A stretch of 64,000 bases of DNA from Archegozetes longisetosus (lineage: Eukaryota; Arthropoda; Arachnida; Sarcoptiformes; Trhypochthoniidae). Below are positions 53,501-64,000 of this stretch, piece after piece. The translations under genes were made by a program, and so were the position numbers. Location: the NCBI GenBank assembly GCA_018873245.2, contig JAEMBT020000009.1:12001112-12065111 (forward strand), written 5' to 3'. A model generated the notes under the pieces. That model was not told the origin of the DNA and did not search any database. It was given only the letters and a program-made list of their open reading frames with translations. How positions within the stretch are numbered: position 1 is the stretch's first letter; each line of letters begins with the position of its first letter.

Positions 53501-55885
53501 AGGTATCCTACCATCCCTTTGCGTAGCATTCACATCGGCTCCGTTCTCCACAAGCAATCTAACAACATCTAATTTGCCTTCTTTAGCAGCATAATATAGA
53601 GGAGTTGAACCAAAATTATCTTTAGCTTCAATATTAGCATCTTTGTCTAAAAGTAGTTTGACTAAACTTAAAGTACCACTGAAAGCAGTCCAATGCAAAG
53701 GCGTCCAACCATCATTTTTCTTAGTATTAACATTAGCTCCTTTTTCTAAGAGCAGCTTAACCACACCCAAATTACTATTGTGAACGGCAAAATGTAAAGG
53801 TGTCCAACCATTGTTATTTATGGCATTGATATCAGCACCTTTATTCAGTAAGAATTCGATCACATTCATTGCGCTCATTTCTGAAGCTATATGCAAAGGT
53901 GTGCATCCTAATCCTGTTTTAGACTCGATGTCAGCACCAAGATTTATGAGAACCTCAGTCATATTAAGGTTACCTTGTTTAATAGCAATGTGTAAAGGTG
54001 TCCAATCATCTCTCCCCTTAACATTAATATCAACACCTTCAGAAAGAGAGTCCTTAATTTTACTAACATTTTCGTTTTTCGCAGCATTAAACAATTCTTC
54101 TTTGATTAGAATTTCAGTAGCTTTCGTATTGTTCTTTTCCCTTGCAACATCCAATGGTGTTTTACGAAGGTTGGTTATAGCATTAAGATCGGCACCTTTA
54201 TCAATTAGTAGTTTAGCTACATTCAAATTCTCGCTTTGAATAGCTAAGTGTAAAGGCGTCCACTTATTTTTTTCTCTAGCATTAATTTCAGAGCCCTTGT
54301 CAAGAAGTAGTGCTACTACGTTCAAACGATCATTTTCAGCAGCTAAGTGTAAGGGTTGACGGTCAAAGTTATTTTTTGCATTAACGTTAGCACCTTTGTC
54401 TATGAGTAATCTTGTCACGCTCAGTTTACCCTCTTTAGTCGCCCAGTGCAAAGGGGTATTACCGTCACTATCCTTATAATTAATATTTTCATCAATGAAA
54501 AGCTTTATTGTTTTTGATGACCCGTATCTGACAGCAGCATGCAAATTCGTGATATTATTCAAAGCAGCTATTTGATTCAAAATAAGTATTACTACCTCTG
54601 ATTTATCTGCCAAATCTAACGATGTTAAACCTGAATTGGTTTTAATATTAATGTCAACACCTTTGTCGAGAAGAATTCTCACCACATCAGGTTTATCATT
54701 ATATCGGGCAGCTAAGTGTAGAGGTGTCCACCCACTTTTGTCCTTAGCATTAACGTCAGCTCCTCCATCAAGAAGGAGTATCACCACTTCAGATTTTTCA
54801 TTCACTGCAGATAAGTGTAGAGCTGTGGCATTATTATTTATTTTAGCATTAATATCTGCTCTTCTATCAAGGAGAAGTCTCACTATATCAGTCGTGCTAT
54901 TCATTGCAGCTAAGTGTAGAGGTGTCCACTTATTCTTTTCCTTAGCATTAATGTCAGCTCCTCCATCAAGAAGAAGTCTTACTATATCAGGCTTATCAAT
55001 TGTTGCAGCCAAGTGTAGTGGTGTCAAATCATCACTTTGCCTAGCATCAACGTCAGCTCCTTTATCAAGAAGAACTTTTACTATGTTAGGTTTATCATTT
55101 TTTGCAGCGAAGTGTAGAGGTGTCCAATCTTTGTTTGCTTTGGCATTAATGTCAGCACCTCTATCAAGAATATTCACTACGTTAATTTCGTTAATCATTG
55201 CAGCCATGTGTAGTGGCGTCAAATTTTCATTTTGCCTAGCATTAATGTCAGCACCTTTGTCGAGAAGAAGTCTCACTACATCTGGCTTCTCATTACGTGC
55301 AGCAAAGTGTAGAGGAGTCCAGTCATTACTTGCTTTAGCATTAATGTCAGCACCTCTATCAAGAAGAAGTTGCACTACATCAGGTTTATCATTCGCTACG
55401 GCCAGGTGTAGTGGCGTTAAATCTTCATTTTGCTTAGCGTTCATGTCAGCTCCTCTGTCTAGAAGAAGTTCCACCACATTATATTTGTCATCTAATGCAG
55501 CCAAGTGTAGAGGTGTCATACCATTATTCGCTTTAGCATTTATTTCAGCACCTCTATCAAGAAGCAGCCTCACCACATCTGATTCACTATTCACTGCAGC
55601 CAAGTGTAGAGGTGTCCAACCATCTTTGTCAGTTACATTAACATCAGCTCCATTGTTTAATAAAGTCTCAACTATTTCTTTATTACCTTTTTCTACAGCC
55701 AAGTGTAAAAGCGTTTTCTGATTATCATTCTTTACGTTAATAATATTAGTTAGTACTCCAATCTGTTTTGCCTTTTCAATGTCACGTTTAAGCTCTTGAA
55801 TATTATTTAGCGCGCCGAGTGTTTCATACATCAATTTCTCCAGGTTTGTGTTGGTAGCCTCTGTTGATGTGCTAATGATAGACAT
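50525..55885 (-). CDS. Giant intronless ankyrin-repeat protein, 1786 aa
   Basis: One uninterrupted frame from ATG 55885 to stop 50525. After a 50-residue N-terminal helix region it holds more than 40 ankyrin repeats with near-consensus units (GWTPLHLAA, VRLLLDRGADINAK) from about residue 58 to 1625. Two segments offset by about 550 residues (starting near 451 and near 1000, at TNLHAAVRYG / IRLHAAARYG) match in order, including a linker (EELFNAAKN / EELFSAVRQ), so the array grew by block duplication. A third, looser unit starts near 1365 (NELFSAVKEN). The last 150 residues are a unique domain (SLINDLFCWTTGGLLSKYTP ... IHIKGTILLLDVFIRK). Giant ankyrin arrays with a short unique C-terminus occur in latrotoxin-like proteins of arachnids and in arthropod endosymbionts; whether this is either is not shown. 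No signal peptide at the ATG. Confidence 0.9.
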   Translation of the reverse strand: MSIISTSTEATNTNLEKLMYETLGALNNIQELKRDIEKAKQIGVLTNIINVKNDNQKTLLHLAVEKGNKEIVETLLNNGADVNVTDKDGWTPLHLAAVNSESDVVRLLLDRGAEINAKANNGMTPLHLAALDDKYNVVELLLDRGADMNAKQNEDLTPLHLAVANDKPDVVQLLLDRGADINAKASNDWTPLHFAARNEKPDVVRLLLDKGADINARQNENLTPLHMAAMINEINVVNILDRGADINAKANKDWTPLHFAAKNDKPNIVKVLLDKGADVDARQSDDLTPLHLAATIDKPDIVRLLLDGGADINAKEKNKWTPLHLAAMNSTTDIVRLLLDRRADINAKINNNATALHLSAVNEKSEVVILLLDGGADVNAKDKSGWTPLHLAARYNDKPDVVRILLDKGVDINIKTNSGLTSLDLADKSEVVILILNQIAALNNITNLHAAVRYGSSKTIKLFIDENINYKDSDGNTPLHWATKEGKLSVTRLLIDKGANVNAKNNFDRQPLHLAAENDRLNVVALLLDKGSEINAREKNKWTPLHLAIQSENLNVAKLLIDKGADLNAITNLRKTPLDVAREKNNTKATEILIKEELFNAAKNENVSKIKDSLSEGVDINVKGRDDWTPLHIAIKQGNLNMTEVLINLGADIESKTGLGCTPLHIASEMSAMNVIEFLLNKGADINAINNNGWTPLHFAVHNSNLGVVKLLLEKGANVNTKKNDGWTPLHWTAFSGTLSLVKLLLDKDANIEAKDNFGSTPLYYAAKEGKLDVVRLLVENGADVNATQRDGRIPLHFAAKNGQVDIVAILLEKGADVNRKIKDEWTPLHYAARYNAKPDVVRLLIDKGADINAKTSDDATPIHLAVKNGRLDVAVLLLDKGSDINAKGKHEWTPLHYAARYNDKPDIVRLLINRSAEINAQNGDDWTPLHLATYYNAKLDIVKFLLDNGADINIKTKSGLTSLELAYESEIIMFLVGKLATLSNMIRLHAAARYGTPRAVKLFMSKNINTGDYNGDTPLHWAVKEGKVDVVILLIEKDANINAKNNLDWTPLHFAAENANLDIAQLLIDGGADLNAVTSSGKKLLDIAKEKKHLKVVEILLREELFSAVRQGDFSKIRKYLDRGDDINVTGRDDWTPLHFAVKQGKISLIEFLLNKGANIAAKTEFGSTPLHMASEKGELNVIEFLISKGADINAKNNNGWTPLHFAVHNDNSNAIRFLIDKGANVNVKKNDGWTPLHWAAYSGDLGLAKLLVEQCAYIEAKDKFGSTPLYHAAQTGKLELVEYLIVQGADINVKQKEGRTPLHWAAYNCHLDVVKFLIKKNADVNAFDKHGKTASNYAAQLANGTDIVKFLEKVDYFNSPTTIYSSLGTGLVPLKNELFSAVKENNVQKIRYCIENGKLIGVINHIANEINLLHTALGGQDVEVIRILLDNGADINAKMANGWTPLHFSSYDGNLNVTSLLIDKGADVNVEAKDGSTPLHLAANNGKLYVIALLISKGVNVDTKDNFGSTPLYYAAIGGKLDVAELLIENGADVKAKQRDGRTPLHWSAYNGHLDVVKFLIEKSADINTRDKNGWTPLHYATLNDHLNVTKFLIEKNADIKTETYSSKKSLDIAMEYNSKNAIGFLKQEQERRSSSSNIAVASGAPRVSSLINDLFCWTTGGLLSKYTPALPSIQQRVIYENSLDLSQIHIKGTILLLDVFIRKITNKRYLLAKHVPLLEAQAYALNITEEFGKVLNSISNIPVEELIDLAEVQSNVFKAIMSGNDYKIPEILHSYVKEASGTV

Positions 55886-58800
55886 AATTGCTTTATTCTT
55901 TCTCCTATCTAAGTAAAATATAATAATATTACTAAAATGTTCTTTTACAATGCAATGCTTTTTATCAAGTGCTTTCTAATTTAAGGGTAAGCGTAATCAG
56001 TATTAAGAGCAATTTAACAAATTCTAATATTATCAATTACTATGTAAATGATTTTTAAGTTTAATTAAAACTAGTGTTCGATAACCTTTTGATAGTTAAA
56101 TTTAAAGTCAAAAGTAGTCATGAAATTATTTGACATTAGTAAAAGTTAAAGAAAGTCAAATTATTTATATGAAAGTCAAATTATATATGTTGAATCTGTG
56201 TGTCATAAGGATTAAAATGAAATAATTTTTTGTGGGCATGGCTAAAATTTTTTAGTGGGCGTGGTTTCAAGTCGGTCCTAGAGGGGCGTGGCCAGCGACT
56301 TTTTTACTCCTTAAGTTATGCTGATTAATAATATATAGGTGTACAATGTCTTATTTAAAATATTTGGACTCCCCGAATCCCTCCTCACTAACCGAAAAAT
56401 CTGTACAAATAGCTGACAGCTATTTGTACAGACTTTTCTGTAAAAATAGACTTAGCCGATAAAAACAATGTAATTTTTTCATCATTTCTTTGCATAAAAT
56501 CAAAACATATATATTGGAAGCAGCTTCTTTAAAATAATCATGACGTCTATATATTAGGTCGGAGTTATGATGCTTATAGTAAACTTTCCTAAAAATGGTC
56601 GATAAAAATAATTGTCGAATTGGACTCTTCTATTTATAGTAATTTTCCCGAGAGTAAAGACTTTCTTCTTACCTCATTATTTGTTAATACTTTTATTGAA
56701 CTACTATTTATCGATTTTATAGTCTGCGGTAAAAGTACGATTCTCGACCTAAACTATAATACACTATTTTTAATGCTGCAGTACATTATGACACTCAAGG
56801 CATTAGTAAAGGCGATTAAGATTAGGTCATAGAAAAGTACATTAGTCTCGGACTGTCATAATTAATGAATACGCTGATTTAGATAAAAAATTCAGACTCT
56901 TAGAGCAGGATTTATATTAAAATCAAACATTAGGTAAATTGTCTTTAACCTTAGAAAATCAATAACTTAACTAAAGGCAACTTTTATGTTTCACTAAGTA
57001 CTATTTCACTGACTTCTACAAACGAGCAAATTGATTTAAACTTACTTGAATCTGCTTCAAATGTTTTAAAATCATGTAAAATAATTCGATTACACTGACT
57101 AGGATTGAATTATTGTCCAAATTCTAATAGGATAAAAGTCAGATGAAATATATTGACTCTTTTATATGATTAAAATTGTCGACTGAGTCACCTCTACTAG
57201 GGTTTTCATTATAGTTACTAATTAAATACGTTTACTGAAGGAAATAAAATGACAAATTCTATTTTCACTCTAGGAAATGAGTAAGAGTTCCTGCTTAAAA
57301 AGCAAAACCTTTTGTAAAGAATGAGATGTCGACTCTTCTATAGGCAAAGACTTTAAATGGAAGATTTTGATATTGCTATGACTAATTATAGAATATGAAT
57401 TGAGTCAATACGAGCTCTAATGTAACCATTATAGATATACATCGTTGTTAGAATCAGAAGACATCTCTTCATCATTATATCCATAGTTGAGATCATTAGT
57501 GTTATCATTTATTTCTATAAGGTTTGCCACTTCTTGTTGTACCGACTCCAGAATTCAAATTTTTGTTTAGGCATTTTATTCCACTTCCAATTATTTAATA
57601 GCCATTAAATTAATTTAAGATACTTTTATTTCATTCTCATTCAGAGTTCTTGATATTTTCGATTCAAAACTAATAACAAGCTATTATACTTGGGCTCTAA
57701 AGTACTCAAAATTATCATTAAGTTTGATATTTAAGTTAATAATCATTAATTTATCTCAATTCAATGCTTATAAATTAAGCTCCTTTTTCTTTCAAAGTAT
57801 TTATTCGCATAGAGTTCTATGAATCCGAAAAGCTGTAGTAGGAATGGTGCTAATTTTTGAACCATCTAAACTAGAGGTGGATCGCGAAACTTTATGACCA
57901 ATTAGTAGCTATACAACATTGATTTTACTAAAAAACACTATTAAATTTCATCAATATAAAATTACAGTAAAAATACAAATCTCAGGTTAAAGTAACTCTC
58001 ATGGAAAAATGTCTGGACACAACTGATCTAAACAACTATCGCTAGTTTGTGCTAAAATATCCATTCATTATTTTAGATTCGCGTAAAGTATTTTTTACAC
58101 AATTGCATTCATTAATGAAATCATTATATATGACAATTTCTGATAACACTTAATGACTAATGACTCAGCCAATTAGATAGTTATTTTTTTCATTCATTTC
58201 CTGTTTTAATTTTATGAGTGACGACTGAAATCTTTCCTTTGACAGCATTACTAACAATAACTGAATTTATTTAATGTAAAGTACGGACAGATCGACAAAA
58301 ATCTTGATTTGGTATCGAGTGTTCGCTATGTAATTATCACTAAGATTTGCAGTCAAATAATTTAAGCTAACGAAGGACAAAAGCTCGACTGAGCCTTAGG
58401 CTCGAAGTTCATTTATCAACGTGCCTGACTTGCATAAGCTAAAGCTCGAAGATCGGATAGGCGGGCTTTCTACCTTTTTTGTTGATCTTCAGAGCTAAGA
58501 GCATGGCTATTGATACAGTGTTATAGAAACCAATTTCAAAACGAACAATTTCGATTTATATCATAGAATGGCAGAAAAATATTCAAAATACCTAACGATA
58601 AACTATAAAACAAAATGCTTTTAAGTTATTTCTAAGACTCTAAAGTTAGTGGATTTTAAGCTTTACTTCAAAAATGTAAGCGTAAGGCTTTAATAGATAT
58701 AAAGTTATAATTACAAGCAAATCATCTCAAATAAGGAAAAGACAAATTCAAACAAAACTAATTATAAGTCAAATTAAAAAGTCTAGAATGTATTATCTCA

Positions 58801-59370
58801 GTTCTGTATGAAAATGTGTTCAAATAAAGAAATAATGGGACGACGAAAGAAGTCAAATGAATATTGATCTGGTCAGAGCAGCAATCTACGTAAAGTCTAG
58901 CTTTCAAATTTCACGCATTGAGTTCTCTGATTACGTTTCATAGAATGTGTTGATATTAAAAGCTGCAAAATCTAATAAAAATACACTTTCAAACACAGTT
59001 AATTATTCTCTAATAATGATGCAACTCTCCGTAGTGAGTTTTATGTAACTTAAGTGCATAATTGATTGATCTCTGGAATTCGAAAAAATCGCTTACTTCC
59101 CCCTTTGTATCAAAATCTCACAAGTAATCCGAGCCGAGGTGATCAGCCTGCTTAAAAGTAGTCTACTTTCGAATCACAATTCTATTGTGAGCAAACAACT
59201 TGATCATTGTATAAAAGTAGTAATAATGATTTTGCTATTCATTTAGTATGTTAATCATTTGTTTGCTATTTACTGTACTGGTCACATTTATACGTATTCT
59301 GAACTTTAATGTTGCCTTGAAATCGTACTTAAGGAAATGTTGGTCAACTATAAAGGAGGATGCTGAAAAT
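55886..59370. other. Long non-coding stretch
   Basis: About 3.5 kb upstream of the ankyrin gene, AT-rich, with no supported exon. At 56225-56300 a short stretch repeats gtgggcgtgg / ggggcgtggcc, similar to the cgcccac phrases at 61.7-62.0 kb. An inverted repeat caaatagctgaca / tgtcagctatttg lies at 56404-56430. The ankyrin promoter should be at the left end of this stretch. Confidence 0.45.
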
Positions 59371-59374
59371 CTGC

Positions 59375-59675
59375 TAGCACGACACTACAGCGCACAGACT
59401 ACAGCGTAAACGAACACCGCGTACGACACTACAGCGCAACTACACTACCGCTCAAACGACACTACCGCGTAACGACTCTACCGCGCAACGACACTAACGC
59501 GCAAGCGACAGTAACGCGCAAGGGACACTACCGCGCAAACAACACTACCGTGCAACGACACTACCGTGCAACGACACTACCGTGCAACGACACTACTGCA
59601 GAACGACACTACCGCGTAACGACTCTACCACGCACGGTAGTGTCGTACGCGGTAGTGTCTTGCGCGGTAATGTCA
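59375..59675. repeat. GC-richer minisatellite of acgacactaccgcgca units, inverting at its end
   Basis: About 17 units of 16-18 bp (cgacactaccgcgcaa, cgacactaccgtgcaa, cgactctaccgcgtaa). At 59630 the orientation flips (ggtagtgtcgtacgcggtag), so the last 45 bp can pair with the preceding units. Base composition stands out from the AT-rich neighbourhood and includes many CpG. Confidence 0.9.
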
Positions 59676-59698
59676 TGTAATCTGAAAATCTATGGGAC

Positions 59699-60412
59699 AA
59701 TGACCTACTGCGTTACAGGCCAAAACAGGTGTCAACCGACAGGTCTTGGTGAGTTTATCAAATTTGTCAATGGGCATAAAGTTGCCAGGTGCGGCAGTAA
59801 TAAGTTATGGGTTACAATAGTCCAAAAAGTCGGTCTCTTCTATTTCCTTTGCGATGTTTGTAAATATGTTAACCCTATACATCATTGAAAAGTATTCAAC
59901 AAGACTAATTCAACGATACCATGCTCAAGTATGTAGGCCATGTCAATAAAAAGTAAAAAAAAAGGTAAAATAAAATCAAGTCGGGTCTTCGTCAGTGCTT
60001 TTAAGCACCACACGAAGGTCGCTTAAAGACTTTGCGGGCACTTGAATTTTAGGTTGGAACCTGCTATACTCAAGAAACCAGAGAAGGTGGCCCAAGAGAC
60101 CAGAGAAGCCTTCCGTTACCACGAGGAGGTGGCTCCCAGTGGCGGACGATATCAATTTTTATATAAAAAGAGCGCCACTAGAAACATGGCCTATATACTT
60201 GAGCATGGCATCGTAGAATTCATCTTGAGTACTTTTCAATGATATATACGCGTAATATATCTTTGCAATCTTTGCAAAGGAATTAGGAGCGACCGACGCT
60301 TTGAACTATTGTGACCTATAACTTGTGACTGTCACACCTGACAACTTTGTGCCCTTTGACAGCTTTGATCTACTCATCAAACCCTGTCGATGTCGTAATG
60401 CAGTAGGCCATT
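59699..60412. repeat. About 0.7-kb inverted-repeat MITE
   Basis: Arms of about 250 bp match imperfectly: left aatgacctactgcgttac and right gtaatgcagtaggccatt; inner matches include catgctcaagtatgtaggcc / ggcctatatacttgagcatg and atcattgaaaagta. The centre has a run of A and a short GC-richer stretch. No clean TSD. The ORFs 59550-59888 and 60042-60242 lie within these repeats and are not genes. Confidence 0.75.
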
Positions 60413-60880
60413 TTTGGCATCAGAGAGAGAAATGCCACCTGTTGGCGATTAGAAAGTACGATTAGTGTTAAATATTGACGTTATTAAAGTTATTTAAAGC
60501 ATTTGAATTGAGTAAAAGCAGGTATATAAAAAACTAATATTAGCATACCTGCACTATAAATTTGAGTAGTACGCTCTAAATTTACACTTCTCAGCACAAA
60601 CTACAATGTACTTTTTAATTTTTAACATTATGACACCTAATAGCTTCAATTACCTATGTCTAAGGCATTAGTATATGTGTAAAGAAGGGAGCATAGCAGT
60701 TAGTCTAAAAATTTTAGTCGAAAGAATATTAGTCAACTACTTTTAGTTGAATCAAAATGAAAATAAATAAATTATAGTCGAATAATTTATTTTGGAAAAG
60801 TTCGAAGTCTAAAATTATGGCTTATCTAAAACTTTAAAAATTACATTTTATTTTGGTAAAAATTGACACTAAGTTTAAGA
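60413..60880. other. Non-coding stretch
   Basis: AT-rich, no exon and no clear repeat. The phrase tagtcgaa / tagtcaac / tagttgaa recurs at 60715-60785. Confidence 0.4.
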
Positions 60881-61560
60881 TTTAAATTTTAATGAATAAC
60901 TGATAGCATCAACAAAGTCAGGAATAGACTTATCTTTGTTGTCGTTGTAAAAGCCGTCGTTATAGTTTTGATTAAATTTTTCAATTTTACGATTGAGTTT
61001 TGAATATTTACGTCTAATTTTCGGTGGAGAATTACCGACATCTAAAAACATCTTTTAAATTTCTAATTTTTTCTGCTCAGATTTAAGTGCATTTATAAAT
61101 TCATATATATTTGCATGTCTTTTGCCAACATTTTTGTTAAAACATCGATGCCGTCCCTCTAATTCGTTTGTTGTTCTTTTAGTAAAGTTAGAATAATGGT
61201 TCCACATTTCTCTGTGAAATTTGGAACCATTCTTAACTCATGTATCATAAGCATACGTGATATAACTAGCGACTGGATTATCACTTTCACCAATTTGAGT
61301 GTCATTAATAATTCGTTCCCATGCGTTGTCAATATCTTGCAATAGTAAAAATGGCAATGCGGATATTCTAAATTTCTAACACTTTTTCAGTATCATGCGT
61401 TTGTTAATCCTAATTTTTATATTTTTCTGCAATTACATCGCGAGAAATGGAAAAAACATTCCGTTATTTTAGCATTTTGGTAGACAAAATTTATTGCTTT
61501 AATAGCAGAAACTTCAAAGTCAATTTGGAAATGATTTAGTAAAAATTACAAATTATTATG
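60880..61560 (-). pseudogene. MULE-type transposase remnant
   Basis: On the minus strand, mixed frames read DFEVSAIKAI then CFFHFSRDVI (61430-61540), matching the MULE DDE core pattern DFE-x-A-A-I ... GC-x-FH-x-Q, and further on NGSKFHREMWNHY, RTTNELEGRHRCFN and HANIYEFI (61080-61260), the conserved region after the catalytic core (...TNN-x-LEGWH...N...HP-x-I-x-x-F). Several stops and shifts. No TIRs assigned. Confidence 0.6.
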
Positions 61561-61613
61561 GGATCCGTAATCTAGTAAAAAACGAAATAATCGTATATAT
61601 GTCTCTTTTGGGT

Positions 61614-62080
61614 TGGCTTTTACTTTTGTGTGAAGCTGGGGAATCCATTACATTTCTATATATTTATTATCAGCATGACTTGACAAGCAAAATTCTCAAG
61701 CCACACCCACCAAAATTTTCTAAGATTTTTATCTAAATGTACTGTTTAAAAATATGCAAGCAGATTCTCAAAATTCCTTCTGTGGGCGGAGTTATAAACG
61801 TTCAAAGTTCGATTTTTCATAACTTTGACTGGCTTTTATTTTCCGTGAAGCTGGTGTAGCCATTAGATTTAAATATATTTGTTATCAGCATGATATGAAA
61901 AATAAAATTCTCAAGTCACGCCCATCTCAGATCACTTTTAAGCTCCGCCCACTAAAAAGTTTTAAGCCAAACCTACCAAAATTTTCTTAAATTTCCATCT
62001 AAACATACTAATTTAGAATATTTAATTGGATTCTCAAAATTCCTTCTGTAGGCGAAGTTATGAATTTTCAAAATTTCGAT
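61614..62080. repeat. Diverged tandem duplication, period about 216 bp
   Basis: Unit 1 61614-61820 and unit 2 61830-62080 share tggcttttactttt...gtgaagctgg, ttatcagcatga, aaaattctcaag-cac-cccac, accaaaattttct, and attctcaaaattccttctgt-ggcg-agttat. Unit 2 has about 35 extra bases with agctccgcccac. No coding potential. Confidence 0.75.
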
Positions 62081-62918
62081 ATTCCAATAGTAACTAGGAC
62101 ATCATTTATGTCCAGTTTTTCATGTTTACTTATTTACAATCTATTCGTTTTTAGGAAAGATACAGAACTATAAGTTATTAGGTATTTAAGGAAAGCAATT
62201 TCTTACCAAAACTTACCAAAAAGATAAACATATAATAATACATGTTTTGATTATTTATAATCATTTTTATTGAAAATTATTATTTAAAAAATTTTCCTCA
62301 ATTCAAATCGGTTTAATTAAAAATGAGGTTTTTTGCCACCTATAAGTATGTTTACTTGAATTTGTTGGTTAAAAATAAGCACGTTTAAAGGCTAATATTT
62401 GTCACGTGAACACCTAATAATCTGAAGGTCTCCCTCTTTCCTTAAAATGAATTCATGATACTGTAGTCAACAAGTATTTTGATTTTTTGGATAATTTGTT
62501 TTTCGAATTCAGTTCTTAGTGAAAAATTTGCCGTTTGTGAATTTTACCTTCACTGAATCCGTTCTAAATGTAAGTTTTAATATTTTTTATTTGTTATTTT
62601 ATCTCAATAATCACGAATATTTTAGAAACTTAGAAATTTTTATCAATGCCTAGTGCATATTTAAATTTGTCTATACAAATAAATTATAATTATTTAATAA
62701 ATTGCATCGCATTTATTTAAGTTTTTAAATTAATGAGTTTATGAAAGACAAAAATTAATTTTATCAAATTTATTTTATATGTATTAAATTTTGCAGTAAA
62801 GATTTTATAAAAATTTTCGCTAATTACAAGATAATACAAGATTTGAAGATACAAAAGCACTGGGTGAGCTTAATCAGGAGGAGCTGCAAAATAATCTTTA
62901 TCACAATCGAATTCTATA
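62081..62918. other. Non-coding stretch
   Basis: About 0.8 kb of AT-rich sequence without exon or clear repeat, between the tandem duplication and the third Merlin transposase. Confidence 0.4.
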
Positions 62919-64000
62919 TCAGAATCGACTTGTGGCAGAATTGACTTCTGTGTCAGAATCTATTTCTGCATCAGAACCTGAATCGAAGCTGGAAACTGAA
63001 GTAGGGTTGATCGGAGCTAAAGATTGGTGGAAGCAAGGTGAACCATTGAAAGGGTATAAAACACAGATATCTTCAAGGAAACGTCTAAATCTATCGCCAC
63101 TTCGATTGATGTTCTTCATACTAGAATAAAGGATTGAGAGTAAAAAATTTCGATCACAATTAAATGTCAATGTGATAACTACATATTTCTAAAATACATG
63201 TATCGCTCGATATATGTATCTGATGTTCGATGAACGTAACCATCAATATCTCAATTTTCTTGAGTTGACCTTATGGTGGCTTTCAAATCTCTCAATAGGC
63301 GCTCAATGGAATTCGTATTGACTTCTAGTGCGCCAGGAGTATTGTTGAGTGACTCTAGAGTGACGACGTCTGCGGTGTATCCAACTTGGTGATTGCAGAT
63401 GAAATGCCCTGCAATGCCAATTATACCACCGTAATGACCGAGTCTATTCATCATTCCAGTGTATCCTCGCCAGCCATCGGTGAAAATGATGGACCCAGGC
63501 TCAACTCTTTCACGGATATCATCTAAGGTATTTTGGCTTCTATCGTCAACTCACCACAAAGACTTCGTCCCCCTACAAATACCACCGAAAACCCACACAT
63601 CTCGCACGGTCCAATAGCACGACCACGATGGTGTTTCGGGCGGTAAAGATTTGTTTCATCGATCTCAACCTGAGCCACTGGCAAGCCTATTTTGTTGGCA
63701 CGGTTGTTACAGATCTTTCTCATGAAAACCCACTAGCCGACTTCGGTTTATGGTGTGCATCCGACGACATCACAAGCAAACTCAAGTGTCGGCATTTCAT
63801 TACAAACGAAGCAGAAGATTAAATCCATAATTTGAACCTGGAACACATAAAACGTGGCATGAAACAGAGACATTTAGTAGTCTTGCCGAAAATAATTAAA
63901 ATAAAATATTTCATCTAATTCATACTGACCCATGTTGGATGGGCTCTCTCAAAACATGTTGCTTTGAGTAGATTGCACGAATGGCGGCATATTTCATTCA
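62919..64000 (-). pseudogene. Merlin (ISXO2-like) transposase, broken and cut by the window end
   Basis: Minus-strand pieces. 63523-63723 has VAQVEIDETNLYRPKHHRGRA with the first catalytic Asp in the same context as the Merlin copy at 31.3 kb. 63251-63454 has HFICNHQVGYTADV and NTNSIERLLRDLK, the later core. 62919-63170 has a RFRRFLEDI stretch and an Asp/Ser/Glu-rich tail. Frames change at about 63480 and 63200. The N-terminal part runs off the window. It is a different, diverged Merlin from the two nested ones. Confidence 0.75.

Noticed and set aside
54636..55721. 361-codon open frame on the plus strand
   Set aside because: It is the antisense shadow of the ankyrin array; its repeats only mirror the ankyrin codons. 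The same holds for 52287-52691, 52860-53081 and 53811-54239.
50525..55885. Firm call as a latrotoxin gene
   Set aside because: Only the ankyrin array and layout are shared; the characteristic N-terminal region of latrotoxins and a secretion signal are not visible, so the link stays a suggestion.
59550..60242. ORFs of 112 and 66 codons
   Set aside because: They read through the minisatellite and the inverted-repeat MITE; no independent support.

Overview
The window is nuclear DNA of an animal, most likely an arthropod and possibly a mite. It is AT-rich with short GT-AG introns. It carries metazoan genes (CIR1, EAF, a PIKfyve kinase piece) and many arthropod-type DNA transposons. No tRNA or rRNA gene and no CRISPR array was seen.

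Left part (1-15.9 kb): the first exon of EAF (minus strand) diverges from a complete seven-exon CIR1 gene (plus). A small membrane-protein gene follows, then a truncated LINE, a mariner remnant, a five-exon GH39 glycosidase gene, a fragment of a second Polinton polymerase, a MITE with a repetitive core, an intronless PIKfyve kinase-domain piece and a hAT remnant.

Middle (15.9-45.9 kb): a second, decayed copy of the 5.9-9.7 kb segment (end of CIR1 plus the membrane-protein gene), swollen from about 2.4 kb to 30 kb by insertions. The intact first copy shows the empty sites, so insertion boundaries can be read to the base. The largest insertion is an 18,404-bp Polinton/Maverick (adintovirus-like) element at 16575-34978, with a 6-bp target duplication and about 300-bp terminal inverted repeats. 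It encodes an adenain-like protease, major and minor capsid proteins, a pVI-like protein, a packaging ATPase, a retroviral-type integrase with chromodomain, protein-primed type DNA polymerase B and several small proteins. Its cargo is unusual: a two-BIR plus RING inhibitor-of-apoptosis gene, and a spliced gene with a tandem array of 78-nt mini-exons at an exact 140-bp period. The capsid, integrase and polymerase genes carry single-base frame breaks, mostly at A/T runs, so the copy is either decaying or has assembly indels. Other insertions are Merlin elements, a 5.3-kb inverted-repeat element holding hAT and Tigger/pogo elements, and a Tc1/mariner element.

Right part (46-64 kb): piggyBac-like and 9-bp-TSD MITEs, a probable tRNA-derived SINE, one very large intronless ankyrin-repeat ORF (1786 aa, with about 550-residue super-repeats and a unique C-terminal domain), long empty stretches, a GC-richer minisatellite, a MULE remnant and a third Merlin-type transposase cut by the window end.
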